A DNA stretch of 8,839 bases from an uncultured Planctomycetaceae bacterium (GCA_947307005.1 CAMZHY010000121.1:1-8839); one strand, 5' to 3'. Positions 1 to 5,961 are shown, counted from the first letter of the stretch. The notes: generated from the sequence alone by a model not told the origin. Program-made: numbers and translations.

Positions 1-246
1 GTCGCGCGCTAACGCGACGATATCGGACGCGGCGCTTTTTTCGCGCGGAGGGGCGTTCTCGACGTTGGAGGACGGGTCGCCGCGCAGACGAGGTTTCGGG
101 GGCGCGGGGAACGCGACGCCCGTCGTCAGGATCAAAACGAGCGCGGCGAGCGCGACGCGAAAGAGCGCGCGCTTCTTTTTGTCCAAAGACGCGCCGCCGA
201 CGCGTTTGACCAAGGTTTCGGAACTTGCTCGAGAATTGTCTTGCAT
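1..246 (-). CDS. Partial membrane-anchored or secreted protein, function unknown (N-terminal 82 residues)
   Basis: The minus strand is open from an ATG at 246-244 to the left edge without a stop, giving 82 residues. A basic stretch (KKKR, residues 23-26) precedes a hydrophobic segment at about residues 28-48 (VALAALVLILTTGVA), followed by a Pro-rich, polar region. This is the layout of a signal anchor, or of a signal peptide with a long n-region. No catalytic domain is visible in this portion and I do not recognise the family. A promoter-like pair lies upstream at 321-349, giving a leader of roughly 70 nt. A TTG at 300 is in frame and could be an alternative start with a very short leader; the frame is closed by a TAA further upstream at 322-324. 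No clear Shine-Dalgarno site precedes the ATG. The gene is transcribed divergently from the TPR lipoprotein gene. Confidence 0.6.
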   Translation of the reverse strand, partial: MQDNSRASSETLVKRVGGASLDKKKRALFRVALAALVLILTTGVAFPAPPKPRLRGDPSSNVENAPPREKSAASDIVALARD

Positions 247-320
247 GGGAGTTATGTCGAATTCAGGGGACGCCGACGTCGCAGATTTCGCGTCGTCCAA
301 TAACGTCCGTCGTTTGGGAC

Positions 321-349
321 ATTATACAACGCGCTCGTCAAAATAACAA
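321..349 (-). promoter_or_regulatory. Sigma-70-like promoter for the leftward gene
   Basis: On the minus strand a TTGTTA -35 hexamer (349-344) is separated by exactly 17 nt from a perfect TATAAT -10 (326-321). Transcription would begin near 314, upstream of the ATG at 246. The perfect -10 and ideal spacing make this the best promoter in the window. Confidence 0.55.
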
Positions 350-373
350 ATCGTCTGTCGTCAAAAAACGCCC

Positions 374-402
374 TTGTCCTTTCTTTGGAAATTGTCTAGG
401 AT
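374..402 (+). promoter_or_regulatory. Candidate promoter for the TPR lipoprotein gene
   Basis: TTGTCC (374-379), 17 nt, then TAGGAT (397-402); each hexamer matches the sigma-70 consensus at 4 of 6 positions. The site lies in the divergent intergenic region, about 190 nt before the ATG at 596. A second weak option, TTGTCT (393-398) with TAGAAA 17 nt later, overlaps it. A small perfect hairpin (448-462, 6-bp stem, 3-nt loop) lies in the predicted leader. Confidence 0.25.
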
Positions 403-595
403 ACGGCGATTATTTAGAAACAACGGGCGATTTCGTTCTTTTTTCAAGAGCGACGCTCGCTCCGTAACAGTTTATGGATGAACGCTTTTCCGCGCGATCT
501 CGAAAGGAATTTGAGCGACGCGGAAAAATCAATCAGGGTCGCGCGCGAGAGACGACGGTCCAGCGCGTTTTGCCGGAGACGAAGGGATTCGCGAC

Positions 596-2128
596 ATGTT
601 TTTCTCAGGTTCCAAAGATCGAAGCGACGACAAGTCGGCTATTCGCGTCGGAACCGCGTCCGGCGCGTTCCTCGCGCTGGCGGTCGGGGCGACGACGCTG
701 CTTGCAATCGGTTGCGCGGCGTCGACGTCGTCCGCGACGGCGCGCAACGCGGCGGGAGTCGAATGTTTCTCAGCGGGTCGTTACGACGACGCGATCGCGT
801 ATTTCCAAGAGTCGCTCGACGAGAATCCGTCGAACGCGGAAGCGTATTACAATCTCGCCTCCGCGTACCAGCGCAAAGCGACGGAAACGGGCGACACGGT
901 TTTGCTGGGTCAGGCGGAAGACGCGTACTGGACCGCGCTTGAGAACAACCCGAGTTCGGAAACGATCGTATGCTGCTATCGCGGGCTGGCGACGTCCGCC
1001 ATGGCGCGCGGGGACGGAGCCGGCGCGCTTCAAACCCTCGAAGCGTGGCGCGACCGCAACCCGGACTCGATCGAACCGAAACTCGAGATCGCCTATCTTC
1101 TCGAGGCGCAGCAGAAGGATTCCGAGGCGTACGACGTTCTCAAACAGGTCGCTGCGGAAGCGCCGAACGATTATCGCGCCTACTATAAAATGGGCGTCCT
1201 CTCCGAACGCGCCGGCGACCTAACCGACGCGATGGAAAACGCCGAAACCGCCCACAAACTCAACCCGAGCGACGCGCTCGTCTCGCAGCGAATGAACAGT
1301 CTTGAGGCGCAGTACGCCGCCAAACAGCGAAGCGAAAAGGCGACGGATCAAAAGACGGCGATCGCCAAGGCGGAATTCTCCACGCCCGCCGCGTCGGCGG
1401 AAGCGCTTCCCGTCCAGACCGCCCCGGTTCAGACGACCTCGGCGAAAGCGCAAGGAAACGACGACGCGCCCCCCGCCGAACTCGTTCTCCCCGAAGAACA
1501 GCCCGTCCCGACGACTAACTTCCGTCCCGTCCCAACGATCGAATCGAGCGTCTCGCAGAACGACCGACAGAACGCGCAACTGAACAATCAACAGATCGCC
1601 CAACAGGACGTCCAGAGTCCGTCCGATATGAAGTCGAACGTCGCGCTCGGATTCGGCGCCCCCGTCTCGAGCGGCGGTCAAACGACGGCGACGGCTAATC
1701 GCCGCGCGACCCGCGCGAAGGACGATTCCGACGTCAAGTGGATTTCTTCCTCGAACGCCGACCGCGTCCGTCAACAGATCGCGCAGACGAGCGCGACCGC
1801 CCCGCAGGACGCGACGAACGCCTCGGGCTTCGCCGTCGTAAGTTCCGACGGAACGGGCTCCGCGTCGCAGCGACTCCCGAACAAGACGATCACGACGGCG
1901 CAGTTTGAAACGCCCGCGTTCGCCGTAAACGCCGCAAACGCCGCTCAAAACGCCGCGAGCGCGACGACGACGGAACAGCCCGCGTCCTCCGCCGCGACCG
2001 CCGAAGCTCCTAAAGTCGCCATGGCGTCGCCGAGCCAAGCGCCCCCGGCGAAGACGAACGAACCCGCAAAATCCCGCGCCGAACTTCATTCCGGTCCGCC
2101 CCGAGTCTCGGCGGGTTCTTTCTTCTAA
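596..2128 (+). CDS. TPR-repeat lipoprotein with long disordered Ala/Thr/Gln-rich tail
   Basis: The protein has 510 residues. Residues 1-40 form a lipoprotein signal: charged n-region, hydrophobic FLALAVGATTLLAIG, then Cys40 in an L-A-I-G-C context that fits the lipobox pattern. Mature residues 50-226 hold about five tetratricopeptide repeats, for example residues 51-84 (AGRYDDAIAYFQESL) and 193-226 (GDLTDAMENAETAHKLNP). TPRs bind proteins, so a scaffold role at a membrane is likely, but no partner is shown. From about residue 245 to the end the chain is low-complexity and rich in Ala, Thr, Gln and Ser, so it is probably disordered. The start at 596 is the first in-frame ATG after an upstream TGA, with an AAGGG-like site 9 nt before it. 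A strong terminator follows, so the gene appears monocistronic. The function beyond a TPR lipoprotein is unknown. Confidence 0.9.
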   Translation: MFFSGSKDRSDDKSAIRVGTASGAFLALAVGATTLLAIGCAASTSSATARNAAGVECFSAGRYDDAIAYFQESLDENPSNAEAYYNLASAYQRKATETGDTVLLGQAEDAYWTALENNPSSETIVCCYRGLATSAMARGDGAGALQTLEAWRDRNPDSIEPKLEIAYLLEAQQKDSEAYDVLKQVAAEAPNDYRAYYKMGVLSERAGDLTDAMENAETAHKLNPSDALVSQRMNSLEAQYAAKQRSEKATDQKTAIAKAEFSTPAASAEALPVQTAPVQTTSAKAQGNDDAPPAELVLPEEQPVPTTNFRPVPTIESSVSQNDRQNAQLNNQQIAQQDVQSPSDMKSNVALGFGAPVSSGGQTTATANRRATRAKDDSDVKWISSSNADRVRQQIAQTSATAPQDATNASGFAVVSSDGTGSASQRLPNKTITTAQFETPAFAVNAANAAQNAASATTTEQPASSAATAEAPKVAMASPSQAPPAKTNEPAKSRAELHSGPPRVSAGSFF

Positions 2129-2158
2129 ACGCCGGATTGAACGACTTCAAATATCACG

Positions 2159-2194
2159 AACCGCCGCGCGACAGTTTTCGCGGGGCGGTTTTTT
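2159..2194 (+). terminator. Rho-independent terminator of the TPR lipoprotein gene
   Basis: Arms 2159-2171 (AACCGCCgCGCGA) and 2178-2190 pair over 13 positions with one G/G mismatch, around a 6-nt loop (CAGTTT). Six T residues (2189-2194) follow. It lies 31 nt after the stop codon. The opposite strand lacks a T-run at the matching place, so it works for rightward transcription. Confidence 0.88.
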
Positions 2195-2430
2195 ACTTTC
2201 CGTCGCGCGCGCTTCCGACGTCCTCGGCTTTTCGTCGTAGCGTTTGACGGACGAATCGTCTGTCGCAGGCTCGGGCGGCGGCCGGTAGGAAACAGGCGGT
2301 CTGATTCGGACAACCGGCGGAGCGCCCATGCGGAATCCTCTCGTCTCGTATGCAACGCGCGCAATGAACCTGTAAATCTCCTTATATTGCTTGTCTTGAC
2401 TTCTGGCGAGCGCCAAGATGTTATACAACC

Positions 2431-2517
2431 GACTGTTAGGAGACTACCGAATAAATCGTTTAATAACGCCGACAAGGCTTGTAAAGGACTGATTGGAGAC
2501 TTACAATTAGGTCGTTT
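2431..2517. repeat. Imperfect direct repeat, two 31-nt copies 56 nt apart
   Basis: Copies at 2431-2461 and 2487-2517 align without gaps at 23 of 31 positions. Both start GACTG, share GGAGACT and end TCGTTT. The core GATTGGAGACT recurs exactly at 2809-2819, where its GGAG is the likely ribosome binding site of the first RlaP gene. Confidence 0.5.
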
Positions 2518-2574
2518 GGCAAGGACTTGACTTGACGCGTCAGGGGACGCCTTGGGGATGTGTGTTGTGTTTTT

Positions 2575-2768
2575 AAAACGCTAAGCAGTCCCTTTTTCAT
2601 ATGACAATTTTTAGTCAGACCTCGTCAAACTTTTCCTCTCAAAAATAGGGGAAAGACCAGATCGCTATAAGATTCTTTAAAGCGTTTGCCGCCCCGTTTG
2701 AAAACGCTTAACAGGGAAATTCCTTTTCATTCGTCAAATGTTTAGTTGGACCTCGGCGATGTTTTTTC
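2575..2768. repeat. Imperfect direct duplication of about 65 nt in the RlaP leader
   Basis: 2575-2636 and 2701-2768 align in order: AAAACGCTAAGCAG with AAAACGCTTAACAG, CCTTTTTCAT with CCTTTTCAT, and TTTAGTCAGACCTCG with TTTAGTTGGACCTCG, then a T-rich end. About 70 percent of positions match with a few small gaps. The second copy covers the ATG at 2738, which argues that this ATG lies in leader DNA and is not the real start. Confidence 0.5.
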
Positions 2769-2811
2769 AAGAAAACAAGAGGAGATTGCGGCAACTGCGC
2801 GTCCGGCGATT

Positions 2812-2815
2812 GGAG
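2812..2815 (+). promoter_or_regulatory. Ribosome binding site deciding the GTG start of the first RlaP gene
   Basis: GGAG at 2812-2815 sits 6 nt before GTG at 2822. The more upstream in-frame ATG at 2738 has no such site, and its 28 extra codons lie partly in the repeated leader. Confidence 0.55.
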
Positions 2816-2821
2816 ACTGTC

Positions 2822-3847
2822 GTGAGCGTTATAGATTTTAAGGCGTTAATTAATACAAGCGAATATGATTTTCTTCGCGCCAACGAGCGCCTTGGCGACC
2901 GTATCATGTTTCTCGGCCTTAGCGGGAGTTACGCCTACGGAACAAACAACGAGAGCAGCGACGTCGACTTTCGCGGGGTCGCTCTTATGGCGCCGTCGGA
3001 TCTTCTTGGGATGACTGAGTTTGAGCAGTATGTGGACGATAAAACGGACACTGTTGTTTACGGATTTAATAAGCTTGTTCGGCTGTTCCTCGAGTGTAAT
3101 CCCAACATCATCGAGATGCTGGGGCTTGACGAGGAACAGTATATAATCAAGTATCCTTTAGGACAGGAGCTAATCGACAACAGAGGCATGTTTCTGTCTA
3201 AGCGCGTCATTAAGTCCTTTAGAGGATATGCGGATCAGCAACTTCGTAGATTGCGGAACGCCGCTACGGGAGACGCCCTTCCTCAAAGCGACAGGGAGGA
3301 ACATATTCTCAGATCGATTATGAGCGTGGCGGATACTTTCAACCGCAGATATGCTGGAAACGAACAGGAAGGAATCAGACTGTTTATTGACAGATCGGAT
3401 AATCCTGAATTTGAAACCGAGATTTTCGTAGACGCGAATTGTAAACGTATTCCTTTACGCGGTTATACGAATTTGTGCGGCGCATTGCGAACGGCTCTTC
3501 GCGACTATGACAACGTGGGAAAGCGAAACAAGAGGAAGGACGACAATCGTCTGAATAAGGGCGCCATGCATTTGATTCGTTTGTTTAAAATGGCGATAGA
3601 GATTTTGGAGAATGGGGAAATACGAACCCGTAGAAAGGATGATCTTCCTCTCCTGATGGCGATCCGCAACGGGGATTATATGCAGGCGGACGGAACTCTT
3701 TCCCCGTCGTTCTATGAACTGCTTGAAGAACATGAACGAAAACTTGACGAAGCCGCCGCAAAGACTTCGTTGCCGGATCATCCCGACGTTGAGAGGGTTG
3801 AGAAATTTGTGGAACGTATTAACCGCTATGCCGTGCAGGTGAATTGA
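2822..3847 (+). CDS. RlaP/COG3541-type nucleotidyltransferase (PF10127), first of a tandem pair
   Basis: From the GTG at 2822 the protein has 341 residues. An ATG at 2738 would add 28 Arg-rich residues but lacks a ribosome binding site. The DNA polymerase beta-type nucleotidyltransferase signature is clear: G35-S36 in LSGSYAYGT, then D47-x-D49 in SSDVDFRG, which bind metal and nucleotide. D76 (DTVVYG) is the likely third acid, and a conserved-looking N-P-N-x-x-E block follows at 93-98. The family transfers nucleotides and is linked, through RNA ligase neighbours in other genomes, to RNA repair. The C-terminal two thirds is mostly helical and charged (residues 150-341). The next gene starts 1 nt after its stop, so the two are co-transcribed. 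AGA/AGG codons are common, unlike in the flanking genes, which suggests foreign origin. The actual substrate is unknown. Confidence 0.85.
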   Translation: MSVIDFKALINTSEYDFLRANERLGDRIMFLGLSGSYAYGTNNESSDVDFRGVALMAPSDLLGMTEFEQYVDDKTDTVVYGFNKLVRLFLECNPNIIEMLGLDEEQYIIKYPLGQELIDNRGMFLSKRVIKSFRGYADQQLRRLRNAATGDALPQSDREEHILRSIMSVADTFNRRYAGNEQEGIRLFIDRSDNPEFETEIFVDANCKRIPLRGYTNLCGALRTALRDYDNVGKRNKRKDDNRLNKGAMHLIRLFKMAIEILENGEIRTRRKDDLPLLMAIRNGDYMQADGTLSPSFYELLEEHERKLDEAAAKTSLPDHPDVERVEKFVERINRYAVQVN

Positions 3848-3848
3848 T

Positions 3849-4613
3849 ATGAGAGACGTCAATAGAGAGATAGATCAAAAGCTTCGTGAAATAGAAGAAA
3901 AAGAGGGCGTCAGAGCGCTTTACGCGGCGGAGTCCGGAAGCCGCGCATGGGGATTTGCTTCGCCCGATAGCGATTACGACGTTCGCTTCATATACGTAAG
4001 GCCGCAGGAGGATTATCTTAAGATCGACGAGGCGAGGGATGTGATTGAGTGGCAACTTGACGAAATTTTTGACATAAACGGCTGGGATCTGAAGAAAGCG
4101 CTAAAGCATTTTGCCAAAGGAAACGCGACCCTATTTGAATGGAGCGGCTCGCCTATCAAGTATCGCGTTACTGAAGAATGGGACAAAATTCGGGAAGTTT
4201 CAAAACAGTATTTCTCAGAGAAATCGGCAATATATCACTACTATGGAACCGCAAACAACGCGTATCAGGGATACTTGCAAGGCGACGCGGTTCGTTACAA
4301 AAAGTATTTCTACGCGCTGCGTCCCCTTCTGGCTGCGCAATATATCGAGAAATACCATGTCGCGCCGCCCGTGCTTTTTGACGATCTTCTGAAGCTGGAC
4401 ATGCCTTCTAAGCTTCGCGAAGCGATTAACGAACTGCTTGAGATCAAGAAGCGTACGACGGAAAAGGATGAGAATCCGCAGATTCCGGAAATAAGAGACT
4501 TTATTGAGTCCGAGCTTGCAAGACAAAAAGCTATTGCCGACGAACTTCCCGACGATCGCGATAGAAATTTGGACGCGCTCAACAGAGTGTTTGCGGAAGT
4601 GATTAAGGGATGA
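3849..4613 (+). CDS. RlaP/COG3541-type nucleotidyltransferase (PF10127), second of a tandem pair
   Basis: The protein has 254 residues. The active site is G30-S31-R-A-W-G-F, then S41-D42-Y-D44-V-R, the classic GS...DxD signature in the YcgL/RlaP form. Next comes D75-I-N-G-W-D80-L-K-K-A-L, with a G-N-x-x-L-x-E-W and S-P-I-x-Y block (residues 91-105) typical of the family; D75 or D80 may be the third metal ligand. A helical region (120-254) follows. An AGGTGA Shine-Dalgarno site lies 6 nt before the ATG, inside the end of the first gene, and only 1 nt separates the genes. The two proteins differ clearly in sequence, so this is a pair of diverged subfamilies and not a recent duplication. A joint role, for example a heteromer or successive additions to RNA ends, is inference. 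The stop overlaps the ATG of a third, interrupted frame (ATGA). Confidence 0.9.
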   Translation: MRDVNREIDQKLREIEEKEGVRALYAAESGSRAWGFASPDSDYDVRFIYVRPQEDYLKIDEARDVIEWQLDEIFDINGWDLKKALKHFAKGNATLFEWSGSPIKYRVTEEWDKIREVSKQYFSEKSAIYHYYGTANNAYQGYLQGDAVRYKKYFYALRPLLAAQYIEKYHVAPPVLFDDLLKLDMPSKLREAINELLEIKKRTTEKDENPQIPEIRDFIESELARQKAIADELPDDRDRNLDALNRVFAEVIKG

Positions 4614-4726
4614 GCGATGAATTCGAATGGCTTTGTTGAATAAAGGCGCTCAAGTTCGTCGAATATTTCGAAGAAGAACTTGGCGAAGAAGATTGCGATC
4701 TCCTCGCGGAGCATTTCGTCGCGTAA
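4610..4726 (+). pseudogene. Small coupled reading frame interrupted by TGA (38 sense codons)
   Basis: ATG at 4610-4612 overlaps the TGA of the preceding gene in the ATGA arrangement typical of translational coupling. The frame reads MSDEFEWLC, then TGA (4637-4639), then 28 more codons (IKALKFVEYFEEELGEED...) to TAA at 4724-4726. The downstream part is acid-rich and amphipathic, and uses GAA, CTC, TTC and GTC codons like a real gene, so the two halves probably belong together. I recognise no family. The likeliest reading is a decayed or truncated third operon member. Less likely is UGA recoding, since a 15-bp hairpin begins 8 nt after the TGA. The bases over the TGA also resemble an insertion-sequence end. 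Confidence 0.4.
4647..4685 (+). other. Stem-loop directly after the in-frame TGA
   Basis: CGC (4647-4649), bulged T, CAAGTTC (4651-4657), bulged G, TCGAA (4659-4663), a TAT loop, TTCGA (4667-4671), unpaired AGAA, GAACTTG (4676-4682), GCG (4683-4685). That is 15 base pairs. A GAA-rich coding stretch can form such a structure by chance. Confidence 0.4.
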
Positions 4727-4753
4727 CGGAACAGCCCGCCGCGACGTCGCGGT

Positions 4754-4812
4754 AAACGCCAAACGTATTTATTTGAGACGTTTATTGCAAATCTCTTGTC
4801 TCGGCGTTTTTC
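4754..4812 (+). terminator. Weak candidate terminator after the RlaP operon
   Basis: AAACGCC (4754-4760) pairs with GGCGTTT (4803-4809), and the T-run 4807-4811 follows. A perfect AAACGT/ACGTTT stem lies inside. The 42-nt distance between the outer arms is long for an intrinsic terminator, so this is only suggestive. Confidence 0.25.
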
Positions 4813-4862
4813 TTTTGATAGACTATTCAAGTAAGAATCTTCTGGACGCGACGAGGAGAATT

Positions 4863-5003
4863 ATGTTCTCTTGGTCGTTCGCCTTTATTATATCGTTAGC
4901 AACTAGGCGCAAAACAAAACGCCGACGCGCGTCCGCGAGTAAGCGGGCGCCCCTGATAATCGTCAGAATCTTAACCGTCATGAAAGAATTTCACAAAAAG
5001 TGA
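4863..5003 (+). CDS. Doubtful 46-residue basic membrane peptide
   Basis: ATG at 4863 is preceded by GAGGAG (4853-4858) at a short 4-nt spacing. The peptide begins MFSWSFAFIISLA, a short hydrophobic stretch, followed by a Lys/Arg-rich segment and a second hydrophobic stretch (LIIVRILTV). It has no recognised family, lies in AT-rich intergenic DNA, and may be chance. Confidence 0.18.
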   Translation: MFSWSFAFIISLATRRKTKRRRASASKRAPLIIVRILTVMKEFHKK

Positions 5004-5097
5004 AAATATTATTCGACTGACGTTAAATAATAAAAAGGAACGATTGTATCATCGTAGTACGACTTGCTTAACGCGCATCGGCGACTGGACGTTCGAA

Positions 5098-5118
5098 GGC
5101 GGTTTTATCCGAGCCGCC
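5098..5118 (+). other. Small leader hairpin
   Basis: GGCGG (5098-5102) pairs with CCGCC (5114-5118) across an 11-nt loop. It lies just upstream of the long leader stem and may be part of the same structured RNA. Confidence 0.35.
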
Positions 5119-5130
5119 GCTCGCTTAAGT

Positions 5131-5206
5131 ATTGTCGTTCCGCGTTGCGGAGCTTGCCCTAAACGCAATGTCGCGCATTTGGCAAGCGACCAACGGGAAC
5201 GATAAT
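5131..5206 (+). ncRNA. Long structured leader stem-loop (22 bp), possible cis-regulatory RNA
   Basis: Three helices stack. 5131-5141 pairs with 5196-5206 (11 pairs, one G-U). After a single bulged G, 5143-5147 pairs with 5191-5195 (5 pairs). Beyond an internal loop (5148-5152 against 5187-5190), 5153-5158 pairs with 5181-5186 (6 pairs). The apical loop is 22 nt. The structure ends 41 nt before the ATG of the surface-protein gene. It has no T-run, so it is not a plain terminator. CGGAGC in the internal loop (5148-5153) is also complementary to GCTCCG right after the Shine-Dalgarno core (5240-5245). It could be a regulatory leader, a small RNA or a remnant of a palindromic mobile element; the sequence alone does not decide. 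Confidence 0.5.
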
Positions 5207-5235
5207 GACAACGTCCGCGCGGCGACGTATCAACC

Positions 5236-5240
5236 GGAGG
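5236..5240 (+). promoter_or_regulatory. Strong Shine-Dalgarno site of the surface-protein gene
   Basis: GGAGG lies 7 nt before ATG 5248, the clearest ribosome binding site in the window. It sits in a short inverted repeat (CGGA 5235-5238 with TCCG 5242-5245), and its 3' part can pair with 5148-5155. Confidence 0.75.
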
Positions 5241-5247
5241 CTCCGTC

Positions 5248-5955
5248 ATGAAAACAGCGTCTATCGCTTCGCTTACGTCGGGAAAAACGACGGCGCGAAA
5301 CAAACGAAAGTCCAAAGCGGAACGACCTCGAACGCGCGCGCTTCGCATCGAGAGTCTTGAATCTCGCGATCTTCTCAGCGTCGCGACCGGGAGCGAGTTT
5401 CTTGCGAGCGACGGCGCAAATATTCGCGGCTTCATTAGCGATGGCTTCACCGTCGACGAAGCGATCGCCGCCTACGGATCAAACGCCGCGACTCACGCCG
5501 ACGAGATTCTTGACATAACCGAAAACATGATCGACGACGCCGCCTTCCCGCGCGTCGTCCCCCAGCAGACCGAACTCGAACAGACCGCGCCTGACCCGAC
5601 GGTCGCCGACGGAAACCAGTCGCAGTCCGATTCGGATCCGCCTCTTGATAACGCCGCGTCCGCCCCCGTTTCGGGTCCTGGAATCCCGTCGATATACTAC
5701 GACGCCGATAAATCGATCGTCAACACGGAAGACGACAATCTTTGCTGGGCGGCGACGGCGAGCAATATGCTCTGGCATACCGATTGGGCGAGCGTTACGA
5801 ACGCGCAAAACGAACAGGAATTCTTCAACGAGTATTTCGTGAACACATGGTTAGACGCCGGCGCGCCTATAGAAAACGGCGTCTCATGGTTCCTGAACGA
5901 CGAATTCTACTACGGATCCTCGACGACGACAAACGCGTCCGCAGGTTACTATTAG
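5248..5955 (+). CDS. LEPR-XLL exported protein with IdeS-like cysteine protease domain, N-terminal part up to an in-frame TAG
   Basis: This frame gives 235 residues. A Lys/Arg-rich leader (residues 13-33) precedes L37-E-S-R-D-L-L-S44, the planctomycete LEPR-XLL signal-type motif. An acidic, low-complexity linker covers about residues 100-145. From about residue 146 an IdeS-like (Mac/peptidase C66) domain begins: N164-L-C166-W-A-A-T-A-S-N-M-L, where C166 is the likely nucleophile. The frame stops at TAG (5953-5955) after A-G-Y-Y, in the middle of the fold; the His and Asp of the active site lie downstream in the same frame. The start is supported by GGAGG 7 nt upstream. As it stands the product would be an incomplete and probably inactive protease. 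TAG differs from CAG by one C-to-T change, so a QQ pair may have been ancestral. Assignment to the IdeS family rests on motif recognition only. Confidence 0.8.
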   Translation: MKTASIASLTSGKTTARNKRKSKAERPRTRALRIESLESRDLLSVATGSEFLASDGANIRGFISDGFTVDEAIAAYGSNAATHADEILDITENMIDDAAFPRVVPQQTELEQTAPDPTVADGNQSQSDSDPPLDNAASAPVSGPGIPSIYYDADKSIVNTEDDNLCWAATASNMLWHTDWASVTNAQNEQEFFNEYFVNTWLDAGAPIENGVSWFLNDEFYYGSSTTTNASAGYY

Positions 5956-5961
5956 CAGCTT

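Larger units (their letters stand above)
2195..2821. other. Non-coding, repeat-bearing region upstream of the RlaP pair
   Basis: About 630 bases with no convincing gene; base composition turns AT-richer from about 2340. It holds two sets of imperfect direct repeats (described separately), a hairpin at 2680-2709 (8-bp perfect stem AAGCGTTT/AAACGCTT, 14-nt loop) and a weaker one at 2630-2655 (CTTTTCC with GGGGAAAG). Minus-strand frames around 2147-2475 read partly protein-like but are broken by frame changes and run through the terminator stem. No promoter with two good hexamers was found for the downstream genes. Confidence 0.6.
4727..5247. other. Intergenic region and long leader of the surface-protein gene
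   Basis: About 520 bases without a convincing gene. It contains the weak terminator candidate, a doubtful 46-codon frame at 4863-5003, a small inverted repeat TTTCAC-5 nt-GTGAAA near 4990-5005, an AT-rich stretch at 5003-5037, and a leader (about 5040-5247) with several hairpins before the Shine-Dalgarno site at 5236. No promoter with two good hexamers was found. Confidence 0.6.

Noticed and set aside
474..1223. 249-codon plus-strand frame overlapping the lipoprotein start
   Set aside because: Arg/Ser-rich composition with no domain; the frame at 596 has a lipobox and TPRs.
1220..2089. 289-codon minus-strand frame opposite the lipoprotein gene
   Set aside because: It is extremely Arg/Gly-rich, as expected for the reverse of GCG/GAC-rich coding DNA, and has no recognisable motif.
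2147..2475. Two overlapping minus-strand frames with partly protein-like sequence (for example YNILALARSQDKQYKEIYR)
   Set aside because: Both need TTG starts without a ribosome binding site, the coding-like parts lie in different frames, and both run through the terminator stem of the lipoprotein gene. At most this is a decayed remnant.
2738..2821. Upstream ATG extension of the first RlaP gene
   Set aside because: There is no ribosome binding site, the added residues are Arg-rich, and part of the segment duplicates upstream non-coding DNA. GTG 2822 with GGAG 6 nt upstream fits the family start better.
4310..4762. 150-codon minus-strand frame behind the second RlaP gene, considered as a transposase remnant
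   Set aside because: It overlaps a well-supported gene on the other strand over most of its length and shows no DDE or other transposase motif.
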